Below, piece by piece: positions 23,068-31,422 of a stretch of DNA of 64,000 bases. The notes under the pieces were generated by a model. The model did not search any database, was not told the origin of the DNA, and saw only the letters and a list, made by a program, of their open reading frames with translations. Position numbers and translations under genes: made by a program. The stretch lies in the NCBI GenBank assembly GCA_028689025.1, contig JAQTXA010000009.1:33166-97165 (forward strand), written 5' to 3'. The stretch is from Aliarcobacter sp. (lineage in GTDB: Bacteria; Campylobacterota; Campylobacteria; Campylobacterales; Arcobacteraceae). Each line of letters begins with the position of its first letter. Within the stretch, counting starts at the first letter, position 1.

Positions 23068-23652
23068 ATGATAAAAAATAGTTTTAAAATAGTTATATTA
23101 GGAATTATTGGATTTGCACTTTTAATATATTTAACTGCTCCAAAAAATCCAAACGGTGTTGAAGTGAATCAAAATAGTAAAAATGTACTAAATATAGATT
23201 ATATTCCAAGATATTTTGAAGTTGCAGGAAAAAGTTCTTATGTACAATTTGAAACTATTTTTCAAAAAGGTGTAGAAAAATATATTATTGTTTTAAATCA
23301 CGATAGTTTGGCTTTATTTAAAGATTTATATAAATATACAAATAAAAATATTGTTTTAGTAGCAAATATTTCAAATACTCCTTGGTTAATAAAACAGCTT
23401 GCTGTAAATGGAAAATTAGATGAGATGTATAAAAGCTCAACAATTCCTTTAATAAATGATTCTAAAGGTGGTTTTATTAATTGTTTAGGATTAAATGATA
23501 ATACACAAAATAAATATTTTATTTATAAAATAAACATAGATGGAACTATCGTAAAAGTTAATGATGGATTAGTTGAATTAAATATATTAGAAAAGGGAAT
23601 TTCCCAAGAAAATTCTAAAAATAGTTTAGAACAAATAGTGAAATCATTTTAA
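23068..23652 (+). CDS. Membrane-anchored hypothetical protein, thioredoxin-like pattern
   Basis: A 194-residue protein with one N-terminal transmembrane segment (KIVILGIIGFALLIYLT) and a periplasmic domain. Its alternation of strands and helices (EKYIIVLNHDSLALFKDLYK; NKNIVLVANISNTPWLIKQLAVNGKL; TIPLINDSKGGFINCLGL) resembles a thioredoxin-like fold, but there is no CxxC pair, so it would not be a disulfide enzyme. It begins 7 bp after the oxidoreductase gene and 7 bp before the L,D-transpeptidase gene, so all three are probably co-transcribed. No function is assigned. Confidence 0.65.
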   Translation: MIKNSFKIVILGIIGFALLIYLTAPKNPNGVEVNQNSKNVLNIDYIPRYFEVAGKSSYVQFETIFQKGVEKYIIVLNHDSLALFKDLYKYTNKNIVLVANISNTPWLIKQLAVNGKLDEMYKSSTIPLINDSKGGFINCLGLNDNTQNKYFIYKINIDGTIVKVNDGLVELNILEKGISQENSKNSLEQIVKSF

Positions 23653-23659
23653 TTATTAG

Positions 23660-24388
23660 ATGAAAAAAGCTATTTTTTTAATTCTGTTTTCTCAATTATT
23701 GCTCAATTGTACAGATATAAAAACACATTCAAATGGGAAAAATTTAGAATTTTTTAATAATAAAGATAAAAATAAAAATTCAAAAGCTGAAAATGAAATA
23801 GCACTAGGAATGAAATTTTTAGACGAATTAAAGATTTTCGATTTTCTTAAAAATGGCGATAATAAAAGAGCCACAGACAATATTCTAAAAAATGACCCAA
23901 CTCGTAATATTACTATGTATGATGAGTTGATAATTGAAGTGGATTCTTCTAAAAATTCTATGGTTTTAAAGGGAAAACTCAATAAAAAAATAAAAAATAT
24001 TCAAACATATATTGTTTCAACGGGGAAAAAAGAGATTAAAAAACCTACAGGTGAGGGGAATGTCACTTCTATAACTTTAAATCCTTTTTGGTATCCAACA
24101 CAAGATACGATAGAAGCTTTTAAAAAAAGAGGAATTAATTTACCCTCAGTTGTTCCTCCTGGAGATAAATTTAATTATATGGGTACTGCAAAAATCAATC
24201 TTAGTCATATAGTTGATGGAAAAAATACTTTTAGAATACATGGAACACTAAGTGAAAGTACCATAGGAACAAATGAATCAAGTGGTTGTATAAGAATGAG
24301 AAATATTGAAGTAAACCAATTAGCTTCGTTGTTGAAAAAGTTTAGTGACACAAAAGGTGTAAATAATATAAAAGTATTTTTAAAATAA
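23660..24388 (+). CDS. Putative L,D-transpeptidase (YkuD domain)
   Basis: A 242-residue exported protein with a signal sequence (MKKAIFLILFSQLLLNC; the Cys at 17 could be a lipobox but the -3 to -1 residues LLN fit poorly). The catalytic domain (about 90-240) has the YkuD signature: HGTLSESTIGTNESSGCIRM with catalytic His and Cys. Such enzymes cross-link peptidoglycan 3-3 or attach proteins to it. It follows the thioredoxin-like gene by 7 bp. The domain is complete. Confidence 0.85.
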   Translation: MKKAIFLILFSQLLLNCTDIKTHSNGKNLEFFNNKDKNKNSKAENEIALGMKFLDELKIFDFLKNGDNKRATDNILKNDPTRNITMYDELIIEVDSSKNSMVLKGKLNKKIKNIQTYIVSTGKKEIKKPTGEGNVTSITLNPFWYPTQDTIEAFKKRGINLPSVVPPGDKFNYMGTAKINLSHIVDGKNTFRIHGTLSESTIGTNESSGCIRMRNIEVNQLASLLKKFSDTKGVNNIKVFLK

Positions 24389-24537
24389 TTATTCTCATTT
24401 ACTATAAAATCTCACAAAAAAAATATTTTTGTTTATTTAATTTTTAATTTCAATTATAAGTAGTATAATTTTGCCCAAGAATTTATTGTAAATTAGAGAA
24501 TTAATTTGCAATAAAACTAAAAATCTGGGAGGTGCAT

Positions 24538-25680
24538 ATGCCTATAACTTTAACTGACGATATTTATAGAACAAATCTTATTGTTATTGCTATTTTAATA
24601 GCAGTAGTTCTTTTTACTTTTAAAAAGTCAAAACATACTGACTTGTTTCCAATTTCTGTTACTCAAGAGCTTAAGGGCTTAGGGATTTTGACAGTTGTTT
24701 TTGCACATTTTGCTTATATGTTGGTAACAAATGCAGATTTTCTTTTTCCTCTTTCTATAATTGCAGGAGTTGGTGTTGATTTATTCCTTTTTATGTCTGG
24801 ATATGGTTTAACTGTTGGAATGTTGAAAAGACCTCTTCCTTTAATGGAATTTTATAAACGAAGAGCAATTAAAATATTTATTCCATTTTGGGTTGTAACA
24901 ATTATTATATTTGCAGCTAATGGATTATTTTTAGGTATTACATATCCTGTTCCTTATGTGATTCAATCACTACTTGGATGGTTTCCAACTGCACGAGGTT
25001 TTGATGATGTTAACTCACCATTTTGGTATATCACTTGGATGATGATGTTTTATGCACTTTTCCCAATAGTATTTAGTGTAAAAAGACCATGGTTAAGTGC
25101 AATAATCTTAGCAGTAGTTGCTACATTAATTGGTGTATATAATCCTTTAGATATGGGAGATAATTGGCTTCATAGATTACATACGGTTGCATTTTCTTTA
25201 GGAATTGTTTTTGCGTGGTTGTTATTTGAAACAAAAGATAAAGAGAATAAGTTAGTTACATATTTCAAAAAATTTAAAAGTCAAACTAAAGATTCTTATT
25301 TAGTAATAGCTTTAATGCTTGTAGTTGTAGTTTATATGTCTTTACATACCACATCAGGTCATTGGCCTAAATTAACTGCGTTTTTAGGACAAGGATATTT
25401 TGTTGATCAATTAACTTCTATTATAATTATGTTTGCATTTATTGTTATTTTTATACTTAAGAAATTTGACAATAAATTTTTATCAATTTATGGGCTTTAT
25501 TCATTTGAAGTATATTTAATTCACTGGCCATTAATAGGAAGATATGATATTTTCTTTGATATATTACCTGCATGGGCAGCTGTTGTTGCGTGGATTATTA
25601 CGTTTATTGTTGTAAGTTGGTTATTACAAAAAATCATAACACCACTTGGTGCATGGGTTGATAGCCGTTTAGCAAAATAG
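24538..25680 (+). CDS. Acyltransferase 3 family membrane protein
   Basis: A 380-residue polytopic inner-membrane protein of the acyltransferase-3 (OafA/NolL) family, which moves acetyl or other acyl groups to surface or periplasmic sugars. About ten hydrophobic segments occur. Typical features are KGLGILTVVFAHFAYML (helix 1 with the conserved His), FLFMSGYGLTVGMLKR and FYKRRAIKIFIPFWVVT, and SPFWYITWMMMFYALFPI in the middle. The start at ATG 24538 is chosen over GTG 24532 because GGGAGG (24527-24532) is correctly spaced from it. It ends 17 bp before a hairpin terminator. The substrate is not visible. Confidence 0.85.
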   Translation: MPITLTDDIYRTNLIVIAILIAVVLFTFKKSKHTDLFPISVTQELKGLGILTVVFAHFAYMLVTNADFLFPLSIIAGVGVDLFLFMSGYGLTVGMLKRPLPLMEFYKRRAIKIFIPFWVVTIIIFAANGLFLGITYPVPYVIQSLLGWFPTARGFDDVNSPFWYITWMMMFYALFPIVFSVKRPWLSAIILAVVATLIGVYNPLDMGDNWLHRLHTVAFSLGIVFAWLLFETKDKENKLVTYFKKFKSQTKDSYLVIALMLVVVVYMSLHTTSGHWPKLTAFLGQGYFVDQLTSIIIMFAFIVIFILKKFDNKFLSIYGLYSFEVYLIHWPLIGRYDIFFDILPAWAAVVAWIITFIVVSWLLQKIITPLGAWVDSRLAK

Positions 25681-25696
25681 TAAACTCTTCTGTAAA

Positions 25697-25725
25697 TTTT
25701 AAGTGTGGATTATCCACGCTTAAAA
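25697..25725 (+). terminator. Hairpin after the acyltransferase gene
   Basis: A 12-bp stem TTTTAAGTGTGG / CCACGCTTAAAA (one G-U) with ATTAT loop, 16 bp after the stop codon. The run of T residues after it is poor, so it is a probable rather than certain intrinsic terminator. Confidence 0.6.
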
Positions 25726-25888
25726 AGCTTCTTTATTCACTTTTATGAATTAATTTCTTCTTTTTAATTAAGCCAGATTTTGTTGATATTTCTAAAAAGC
25801 GCTAATAATAAAAATTTTAAAAGTATATATTAGATATAAATAGATTGTTTATCTTGAATGAAGATATAATAAAAATAAAGGAGAATTT

Positions 25889-28420
25889 ATGAAAGAAATT
25901 CTAAAAAAAAGAAAAAACTTTGGAAAAATACTTTCAAATCATTTTGTTAAATTCTCACTTATTCCTATCCTTGTAGTTGAAGTTGCTTTAATTATTTTAT
26001 ATTTCTCAATAAATACATATATCTCAACAAATAATGCAGCTTTATTATTAAAAGAAGCCCAATCTCACTCTAAAGCTATATTAGAAAATGAAGCAACAAT
26101 TATAAGTAATAAATTAATAGAAATTTCAAGAACTGCATCGATTTTGCAATATACCCATGAAAATATTATGTCTAATCCTAATCAATTTGAATTATCAAAT
26201 TTTGATGCAAAATTTGATGTTGCTTCTAATGGTGTATTTTATAAAACAAATCAAAGTGGTGCTAGTCTTTATTATTCATCAAAAACAAAAATTACAGATA
26301 TTGAAAGAAAAAAAGCTACTTTTACAGAAGCTATGGATATATCATTAAAAAGTGTTGTTGATAACAATCCTATTATAAATGCTGCATATTTTAATAGTTG
26401 GGACAATATGAATAGACTTTATCCCTTTATTGATAAAGTTTATGAGCAATATGGTGAACATATTCAAATGGAAGATTATAATTTTTATTACTTAGCAGAT
26501 TTAAAACATAATCCAGAAAAAAAACCTGTTTGGACAAGTGCATATTTAGACCCAGCTGGAAATGGTTGGATGTTATCATGTGTCGTTCCAATTTATAACA
26601 AAGACTTTCTAGAAGGAGTTACTGGACTTGATATTACAATTGATAATTTTGTAAAAAATATTTTAGATAGGACTTTACCTTATGATGCAAACTTATTTAT
26701 GGTTGATAAAGATGGTATGATTATTGCTATGCCTGAAAAAATTGAGTCTTTACTTGGGTTAAAAGAGTTAAAAAAACATCTATATACTGACTCCATTTTA
26801 AAAACTATAACTAAACCAGAAGAGTATAATATTCTTACAAACCATAGCCCTTTTGCATCTCATTTCAAAAATTTAATTGAAAATAAAAAATCTGATTCAA
26901 CATTAAAAATTGAAGATAAAGAGTATTTAACACTACAACAAAATATAGATGAAACAAATTGGAAATTAATGATTTTAATTGATAAAAAGAGTATTTTTTC
27001 ATCTATTGAATACTTGAAAAATTTATCAGATAAAATTGGTTATGCAGCAATTGTATTTTTAATATTTTTTTATATGATTTTCTTTTATTTTTTATTAAAA
27101 AGAATAAATATATTTTCTGATTCTATTACAAAACCTATTATTGATTTATCAAATCAAACATCACAAATATCAGAAAAAAATACAAATATAGAAGTTCTTG
27201 ATACTAATATTTCAGAAATACATCAACTAAGTTCTAATTTTGTTTCAATGGTAAATGAACTAAATGAAAGAACAAAAAAACTTTATGATGCTAAGATTTT
27301 TGCAGAAGAAGCCAATCGAACAAAGGATGATTTCCTAGCAAATATGAGCCATGAACTAAAAACTCCTTTAAATTCTATAAATATAATTAGTGGAATAATG
27401 GTAAAAAACAAATCAGGAAATCTTACTGATAAAGAAGTTGAAAATTTAGAAATAGTAAATAAATGTGGAAAAGATTTATTAGATTTAATAAATGATATTC
27501 TTGATTTGTCAAAATTAGATGCAAAACAAAGTCATGTTCAATATACAAAAATAAATCTAAAAGAGTACATGCATTCAATCTATGAAATGTTTTATTCTCA
27601 AACAAAAATGAAAAATCTCGAATTGATTTTTAAAATAGATGATAATGCAGATTTTATTAATAGTGACCAAATAAAAGTTAAACAAATAATAAAGAATCTT
27701 TTAAGTAATGCACTAAAATTCACAGCACAAGGGAAAATCTATTTTCTTGTTGAAGATTATAAAAACCATATTAAAATAATAGTTAAAGATGAAGGAATAG
27801 GAATTCCCCAAAATAAATTAGAATATATTTTTGATAGATTTAAACAATTAGATGGAAGTAGCACAAGAAAATATGGAGGAACAGGATTAGGTCTTGCAAT
27901 TTGTAAAGAACTTATTGTCCTTCTAAATGGAGAGATAAATGTTTCAAGTCAACTTGCTATCGGTTCAACTTTTGAAGTTTTAATTCCTAAGAATAATGAT
28001 TCTATATTAGAGGAAAATAAACTAAATTCACAAAATAAAATTGAAAAGATAAATACTGAAAAAATAAACTCGAATAGTGATATATTTTTAGATGCAAAAG
28101 ATCAAATAATAAATAAAGAATCAATTTATGTTTTAAATAATGATCCAATATATTTTTTTAATCTAATAACAGAATTAAATAAAAGATATGATGTAAAACA
28201 AATATCAAAAATTGTGCAACTATTTTTAATTGAAGAAGATAATCCAAAGATTATTATTGACATATCAAAATTAGAAGATAATGATAAAGAAAAAATTGCA
28301 GAATTATCTACAAATAATTTAATTATTTTATGTGAAAATGATATTGAAGAGAGTTTAAAAAACAAAGCTTCAAAGGTGTATAAAAAAACTTTAAGTCATG
28401 ATGTTTTATCAAGATTATAA
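25889..28420 (+). CDS. Cache-domain sensor histidine kinase with C-terminal pseudo-receiver
   Basis: An 843-residue membrane kinase. TM1 is at about 20-42; a large periplasmic double-Cache domain (about 45-380; DPAGNGWMLSCVVPIYN, GVTGLDITID are typical) follows; TM2 at about 385-405; then HAMP-like linker, HisKA with phosphoacceptor His488 (FLANMSHELKTPLN), and HATPase with N box (NLLSNALKFTAQG), DEGIGIP and GGTGLGLAI. The final 100 residues (about 745-843) look like a degenerate receiver: VLNNDPIYFF replaces the acidic pair, IIIDISKLED may hold the phosphoacceptor place, and VYKKTL the Lys. It lies upstream of the dlt-like operon, 360 bp away, and may respond to an extracellular ligand. No response regulator gene is adjacent. 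Confidence 0.88.
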   Translation: MKEILKKRKNFGKILSNHFVKFSLIPILVVEVALIILYFSINTYISTNNAALLLKEAQSHSKAILENEATIISNKLIEISRTASILQYTHENIMSNPNQFELSNFDAKFDVASNGVFYKTNQSGASLYYSSKTKITDIERKKATFTEAMDISLKSVVDNNPIINAAYFNSWDNMNRLYPFIDKVYEQYGEHIQMEDYNFYYLADLKHNPEKKPVWTSAYLDPAGNGWMLSCVVPIYNKDFLEGVTGLDITIDNFVKNILDRTLPYDANLFMVDKDGMIIAMPEKIESLLGLKELKKHLYTDSILKTITKPEEYNILTNHSPFASHFKNLIENKKSDSTLKIEDKEYLTLQQNIDETNWKLMILIDKKSIFSSIEYLKNLSDKIGYAAIVFLIFFYMIFFYFLLKRINIFSDSITKPIIDLSNQTSQISEKNTNIEVLDTNISEIHQLSSNFVSMVNELNERTKKLYDAKIFAEEANRTKDDFLANMSHELKTPLNSINIISGIMVKNKSGNLTDKEVENLEIVNKCGKDLLDLINDILDLSKLDAKQSHVQYTKINLKEYMHSIYEMFYSQTKMKNLELIFKIDDNADFINSDQIKVKQIIKNLLSNALKFTAQGKIYFLVEDYKNHIKIIVKDEGIGIPQNKLEYIFDRFKQLDGSSTRKYGGTGLGLAICKELIVLLNGEINVSSQLAIGSTFEVLIPKNNDSILEENKLNSQNKIEKINTEKINSNSDIFLDAKDQIINKESIYVLNNDPIYFFNLITELNKRYDVKQISKIVQLFLIEEDNPKIIIDISKLEDNDKEKIAELSTNNLIILCENDIEESLKNKASKVYKKTLSHDVLSRL

Positions 28421-28780
28421 TTACAAATAAGGTAAAGAATTAACTTATTTATGCAAAAGACTTAGGAAGAATAAAGTGGCGATTTATAAATAAATATTTA
28501 ACCTTAAAATATACTAAAAAATAAAAATAAAAAACAAATTTATTCAAAGTGTTACATTTCGAAATAATATTTAAATTTTAAAAATTACTAGGATAACTTG
28601 TATTGACAGAATGGCCTTTCCTATGGCACTATTCTCAACTTTATCTGCTAGAATTTTCTAAAATATAGAGTAGATAATTATAACTAGAAAAGAATATCAG
28701 AAAGATGGTAAACTGTCGAATTATTATTCAATTTAGAAATTATAGATGATTATGAAATATATTAAAAAATAGGGGAAATA
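28421..28780. other. Intergenic region upstream of the dlt-like operon
   Basis: About 360 bp without a supported gene. A TTGACA occurs at 28603-28608 but no convincing -10 box follows at the right distance; an AGGGGA ribosome site precedes dltC. The promoter of the dlt-like operon must lie here but I cannot place it. Confidence 0.5.
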
Positions 28781-29014
28781 ATGAGTTTAATAGAAAGAAT
28801 AAAACCTTTAGTAGAAGAAATTGCATTTAAAACAGTAAACATTGATGAGCCATTATATACTTCAAATTTGATTGATAGTATGGGAACTGTTGATCTTGCA
28901 ATGATGTTAGAAGAAGAGTTTGATATTAAAATTGATACAAGAGATATTATTGAAAGTAATTTTGACAGTGTAAATAAATTGACTGACTATATAAAAAGTA
29001 GGTTAGGTGAATAG
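28781..29014 (+). CDS. dltC: Acyl/D-alanyl carrier protein (DltC-like)
   Basis: A 77-residue carrier protein with the phosphopantetheine serine in LIDSMGTVDLAMMLEEEFDIKI (Ser33). Homologues carry D-alanine as a thioester between DltA and DltB. The context decides the assignment: the following genes, overlapping or nearly so, are DltD-, DltX-, DltB- and DltA-like. The 8-bp overlap with dltD suggests coupled translation. The ribosome site is AGGGGA. Confidence 0.9.
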   Translation: MSLIERIKPLVEEIAFKTVNIDEPLYTSNLIDSMGTVDLAMMLEEEFDIKIDTRDIIESNFDSVNKLTDYIKSRLGE

Positions 29015-30149
29015 ATTTTTTGTACACATATTTTCTTTTACAATTGCATTATTTGCAGTAGTATCAGTTATTTATTTTGGCAAAAATATTATTCTTAATT
29101 ATTATGCAAAACCTTTACAAGATTCATTACAAAGAACTATTAGTTTACAGAATGATTTAGAAAGTGGAAAAATTATTTTATTTGGTTCTTCTGAATTAGT
29201 TTTATACCCAAATCAAAAATTTTTACCCCAAAATTATTTTAATAATGTTTTAAATCTACCTTTGAGAGCTCAAGGAAAAGAAGGACAGCAAACTTTTGTA
29301 ATAATGGCTCAATTAGCAGCATGTGATAATGATATTGTAAGAGAAAATGCAAGAGTTGTAGTTCTTTTATCTCCTAGTTGGTTTACTGGGTCTAATGACA
29401 ATGGTCTTACTATGCCAAAATTTTTGGAATATATGTATTCAGGAATGATGAATAAACTCTATTTTCAAAGTGAAGCAGATAATAAATATAAAATCTTAGT
29501 CAGTGATTATGTTAAGAAAAATATAACCCTTATAAAAGAACCAAATTTTATATATAAATATTCATTGGATACTTTAGAAGACGAATATTTAGATAATGAA
29601 ATTAAAAAAAATATAATTCAAGCCTTTGATAATAAAGATATAAATCCACAAATGGTAACTTATACTAATCCAATGCTTGATTATAATGCTTTAAAAAATG
29701 AAGCAAAAAAAGTCGAAATGCCTTCTTCAAATAATGGTTATGGAATTAATAATGAATATTATGCAAAATATATTGAACCTTCAATACAAAAAGAGAATTT
29801 CCCTTTTTCAATAGTTGTACCTCAAAAATTAAATGAGAATCAAGAGTATCAAGACTTTTTAGTGCTACTTGACTTCTTAAAAAGTTATAAGATTAAACCA
29901 CTTTTTGTAATGCAGGATTTACATCCTTATGTTTTTGTAAATAATAGAGAAACTGCAAATAAACTTGTATTAAATATAAAATCAAAAGTTTTGGAACATG
30001 GGTTTGAATATTTAGATATGTGGTCATATAAAAAAGAAGATTATCAAATGGGCAGTATGACAGATATTGTTCATATAGGTGAGTTAGGTTGGGTAAAAGT
30101 TAACCAAAAGATTATTGAATATTTCATGAAAAAAGAGGAAAAGAAATGA
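29007..30149 (+). CDS. dltD: DltD-like D-alanyl transfer protein
   Basis: A 380-residue protein with one N-terminal membrane anchor (FFVHIFSFTIALFAVVSVIYFG) and an extracytoplasmic SGNH-like hydrolase domain. The catalytic serine lies in LFGSSELV (about residue 54-58) and the Asp/His pair in DIVHIGELGW (about 352-361), matching the DltD pattern (GSSEL; D-x-x-H-x-x-x-x-GW). DltD takes the final step of D-alanylation of teichoic acids in Gram-positive bacteria. The gene overlaps dltC by 8 bp and the DltX-like gene by 4 bp (ATGA). Confidence 0.9.
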   Translation: MNRFFVHIFSFTIALFAVVSVIYFGKNIILNYYAKPLQDSLQRTISLQNDLESGKIILFGSSELVLYPNQKFLPQNYFNNVLNLPLRAQGKEGQQTFVIMAQLAACDNDIVRENARVVVLLSPSWFTGSNDNGLTMPKFLEYMYSGMMNKLYFQSEADNKYKILVSDYVKKNITLIKEPNFIYKYSLDTLEDEYLDNEIKKNIIQAFDNKDINPQMVTYTNPMLDYNALKNEAKKVEMPSSNNGYGINNEYYAKYIEPSIQKENFPFSIVVPQKLNENQEYQDFLVLLDFLKSYKIKPLFVMQDLHPYVFVNNRETANKLVLNIKSKVLEHGFEYLDMWSYKKEDYQMGSMTDIVHIGELGWVKVNQKIIEYFMKKEEKK

Positions 30150-30286
30150 AATATTTTTTTAAAACTTTTTTAATATATTTATTGTTAATTATTGGATTTT
30201 CATTTATCCTTATAGATAAAAGTATTGAAGATTTAAGTGGACAAGACGTTGAGTCAACTGTTGAATTTGTTTATGAGGCATTTTAA
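30146..30286 (+). CDS. dltX: DltX-like membrane microprotein (46 residues)
   Basis: A 46-residue ORF between dltD and dltB, with 4-bp overlap to the former (ATGA) and 1-bp (TAATG) to the latter, so it is part of the coupled chain. The protein has one transmembrane helix (about residues 4-22, FFKTFLIYLLLIIGFSFIL) and a C-terminal aromatic motif ending FVYEAF. DltX of Gram-positive operons is about 50 residues, has a single TM helix and a C-terminal FxYxxF-like end that reaches the DltB active site. Both the position and the motif fit. Confidence 0.85.
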   Translation: MKYFFKTFLIYLLLIIGFSFILIDKSIEDLSGQDVESTVEFVYEAF

Positions 30287-31422
30287 TGGAAAATATTTTA
30301 CCTTTTTCTGGAATTAATTTTTTTATTATATTTTTTGGATTTCTTCTATTCTTATATATATTTAAAAATATTTTAATTAAGTTTGTCTCTTATTCAACAG
30401 TTTTATTTATAGCAGTGGTATTATATATTTCTCTTTTTATACCTCATGCGGATAAAGTTCTAGTTTTTCTTATATATGTTTATGGAGTATATTGGATATA
30501 TGTATCAAATAAATATCAAGAAACACTATTCCCTATGATAATAATTGCCTTACCTATGATATTACATAAGTTTGATATAGACCCATTATTTAAAGTTATT
30601 GGTATTTCATATATTACATTTAGAACAATTCAAGCAATTGTAGATAGCCATAATTATGGAAAATTATCTTTTATGGAGTTTACTTCATTTTTATTATTTC
30701 CAACAACACTATTAGCAGGACCAATTGATAGATCATATAGATTTCAAGAAGATTTAAAAAAAGGTTATGAGAATTTAACTTTTACTAATATTGGAAAAGG
30801 TTGGGATATTTTATTAGTTGGAATTTTATTTAAATTTATCTTTGCAGAATTAGTTGATAAATTTTGGCTTTCAAACATAGATGAACATAGTACGGTTATA
30901 TTTGATATGATAAATAGTGCATACTCATATACTGTATATCTTTTCTTTGATTTTGCTGGTTATAGTGCCATGGCTGTTGGTTTAAGTATTATGATTGGAA
31001 TTAATGTTCCTATGAATTTTAATCATCCATATTTAGCCCCAAATCCACAAGATTTTTGGAGAAGATTTCATATTACATTAGGTTCTTGGTTAACAGATTA
31101 TTTCTTTAAACCTTTATATAAATATTTACATAATTTTAATATTTTAAAAGGACGAAGATTATTAATTCAAAACTTAGCAATTATTGCTACATTTTTACTT
31201 ATGGGAATGTGGAATGGTTTTACTTGGTATTTTATTTTTAGTGGTTTTTTATTTGGAATTTACTCTGCAATTCATAACATATATGTTGTTTATGTTAAAA
31301 AAGGTGGATTTGATTACTTTACAATTTTCCCAGATATTATAGCTTTAAATTTAAAACGATTTTTAATGATAAACGGTGCAGTTTTAGCACTTTACTTTTT
31401 TAGTGGGAGAGTTCCTATATGA
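30286..31422 (+). CDS. dltB: DltB-like MBOAT acyltransferase with Asn at the catalytic His position
   Basis: A 378-residue polytopic membrane protein of the MBOAT family, with about 10 hydrophobic segments. It has the DltB/AlgI blocks GISYITFRTIQ, LLAGPIDRSYRF, LFFDFAGYSAMAVG and NPQDFWRRFHITLGSWLTDYFFKPLYKY. The normally invariant histidine in the M-x-x-WHG block is replaced by Asn (MGMWNGFTWYF, at about 31201-31230), while the His in WRRFH remains. DltB moves the D-alanyl group from the carrier protein across the membrane. The substitution raises the question of whether the transferase is active or works with a different group. The gene overlaps dltX by 1 bp and dltA by 4 bp. Confidence 0.88.
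   Translation: MENILPFSGINFFIIFFGFLLFLYIFKNILIKFVSYSTVLFIAVVLYISLFIPHADKVLVFLIYVYGVYWIYVSNKYQETLFPMIIIALPMILHKFDIDPLFKVIGISYITFRTIQAIVDSHNYGKLSFMEFTSFLLFPTTLLAGPIDRSYRFQEDLKKGYENLTFTNIGKGWDILLVGILFKFIFAELVDKFWLSNIDEHSTVIFDMINSAYSYTVYLFFDFAGYSAMAVGLSIMIGINVPMNFNHPYLAPNPQDFWRRFHITLGSWLTDYFFKPLYKYLHNFNILKGRRLLIQNLAIIATFLLMGMWNGFTWYFIFSGFLFGIYSAIHNIYVVYVKKGGFDYFTIFPDIIALNLKRFLMINGAVLALYFFSGRVPI

Noticed and set aside
24532..24537. GTG start of the acyltransferase gene
   Set aside because: The GGGAGG ribosome site overlaps this codon; ATG at 24538 has the right spacing.
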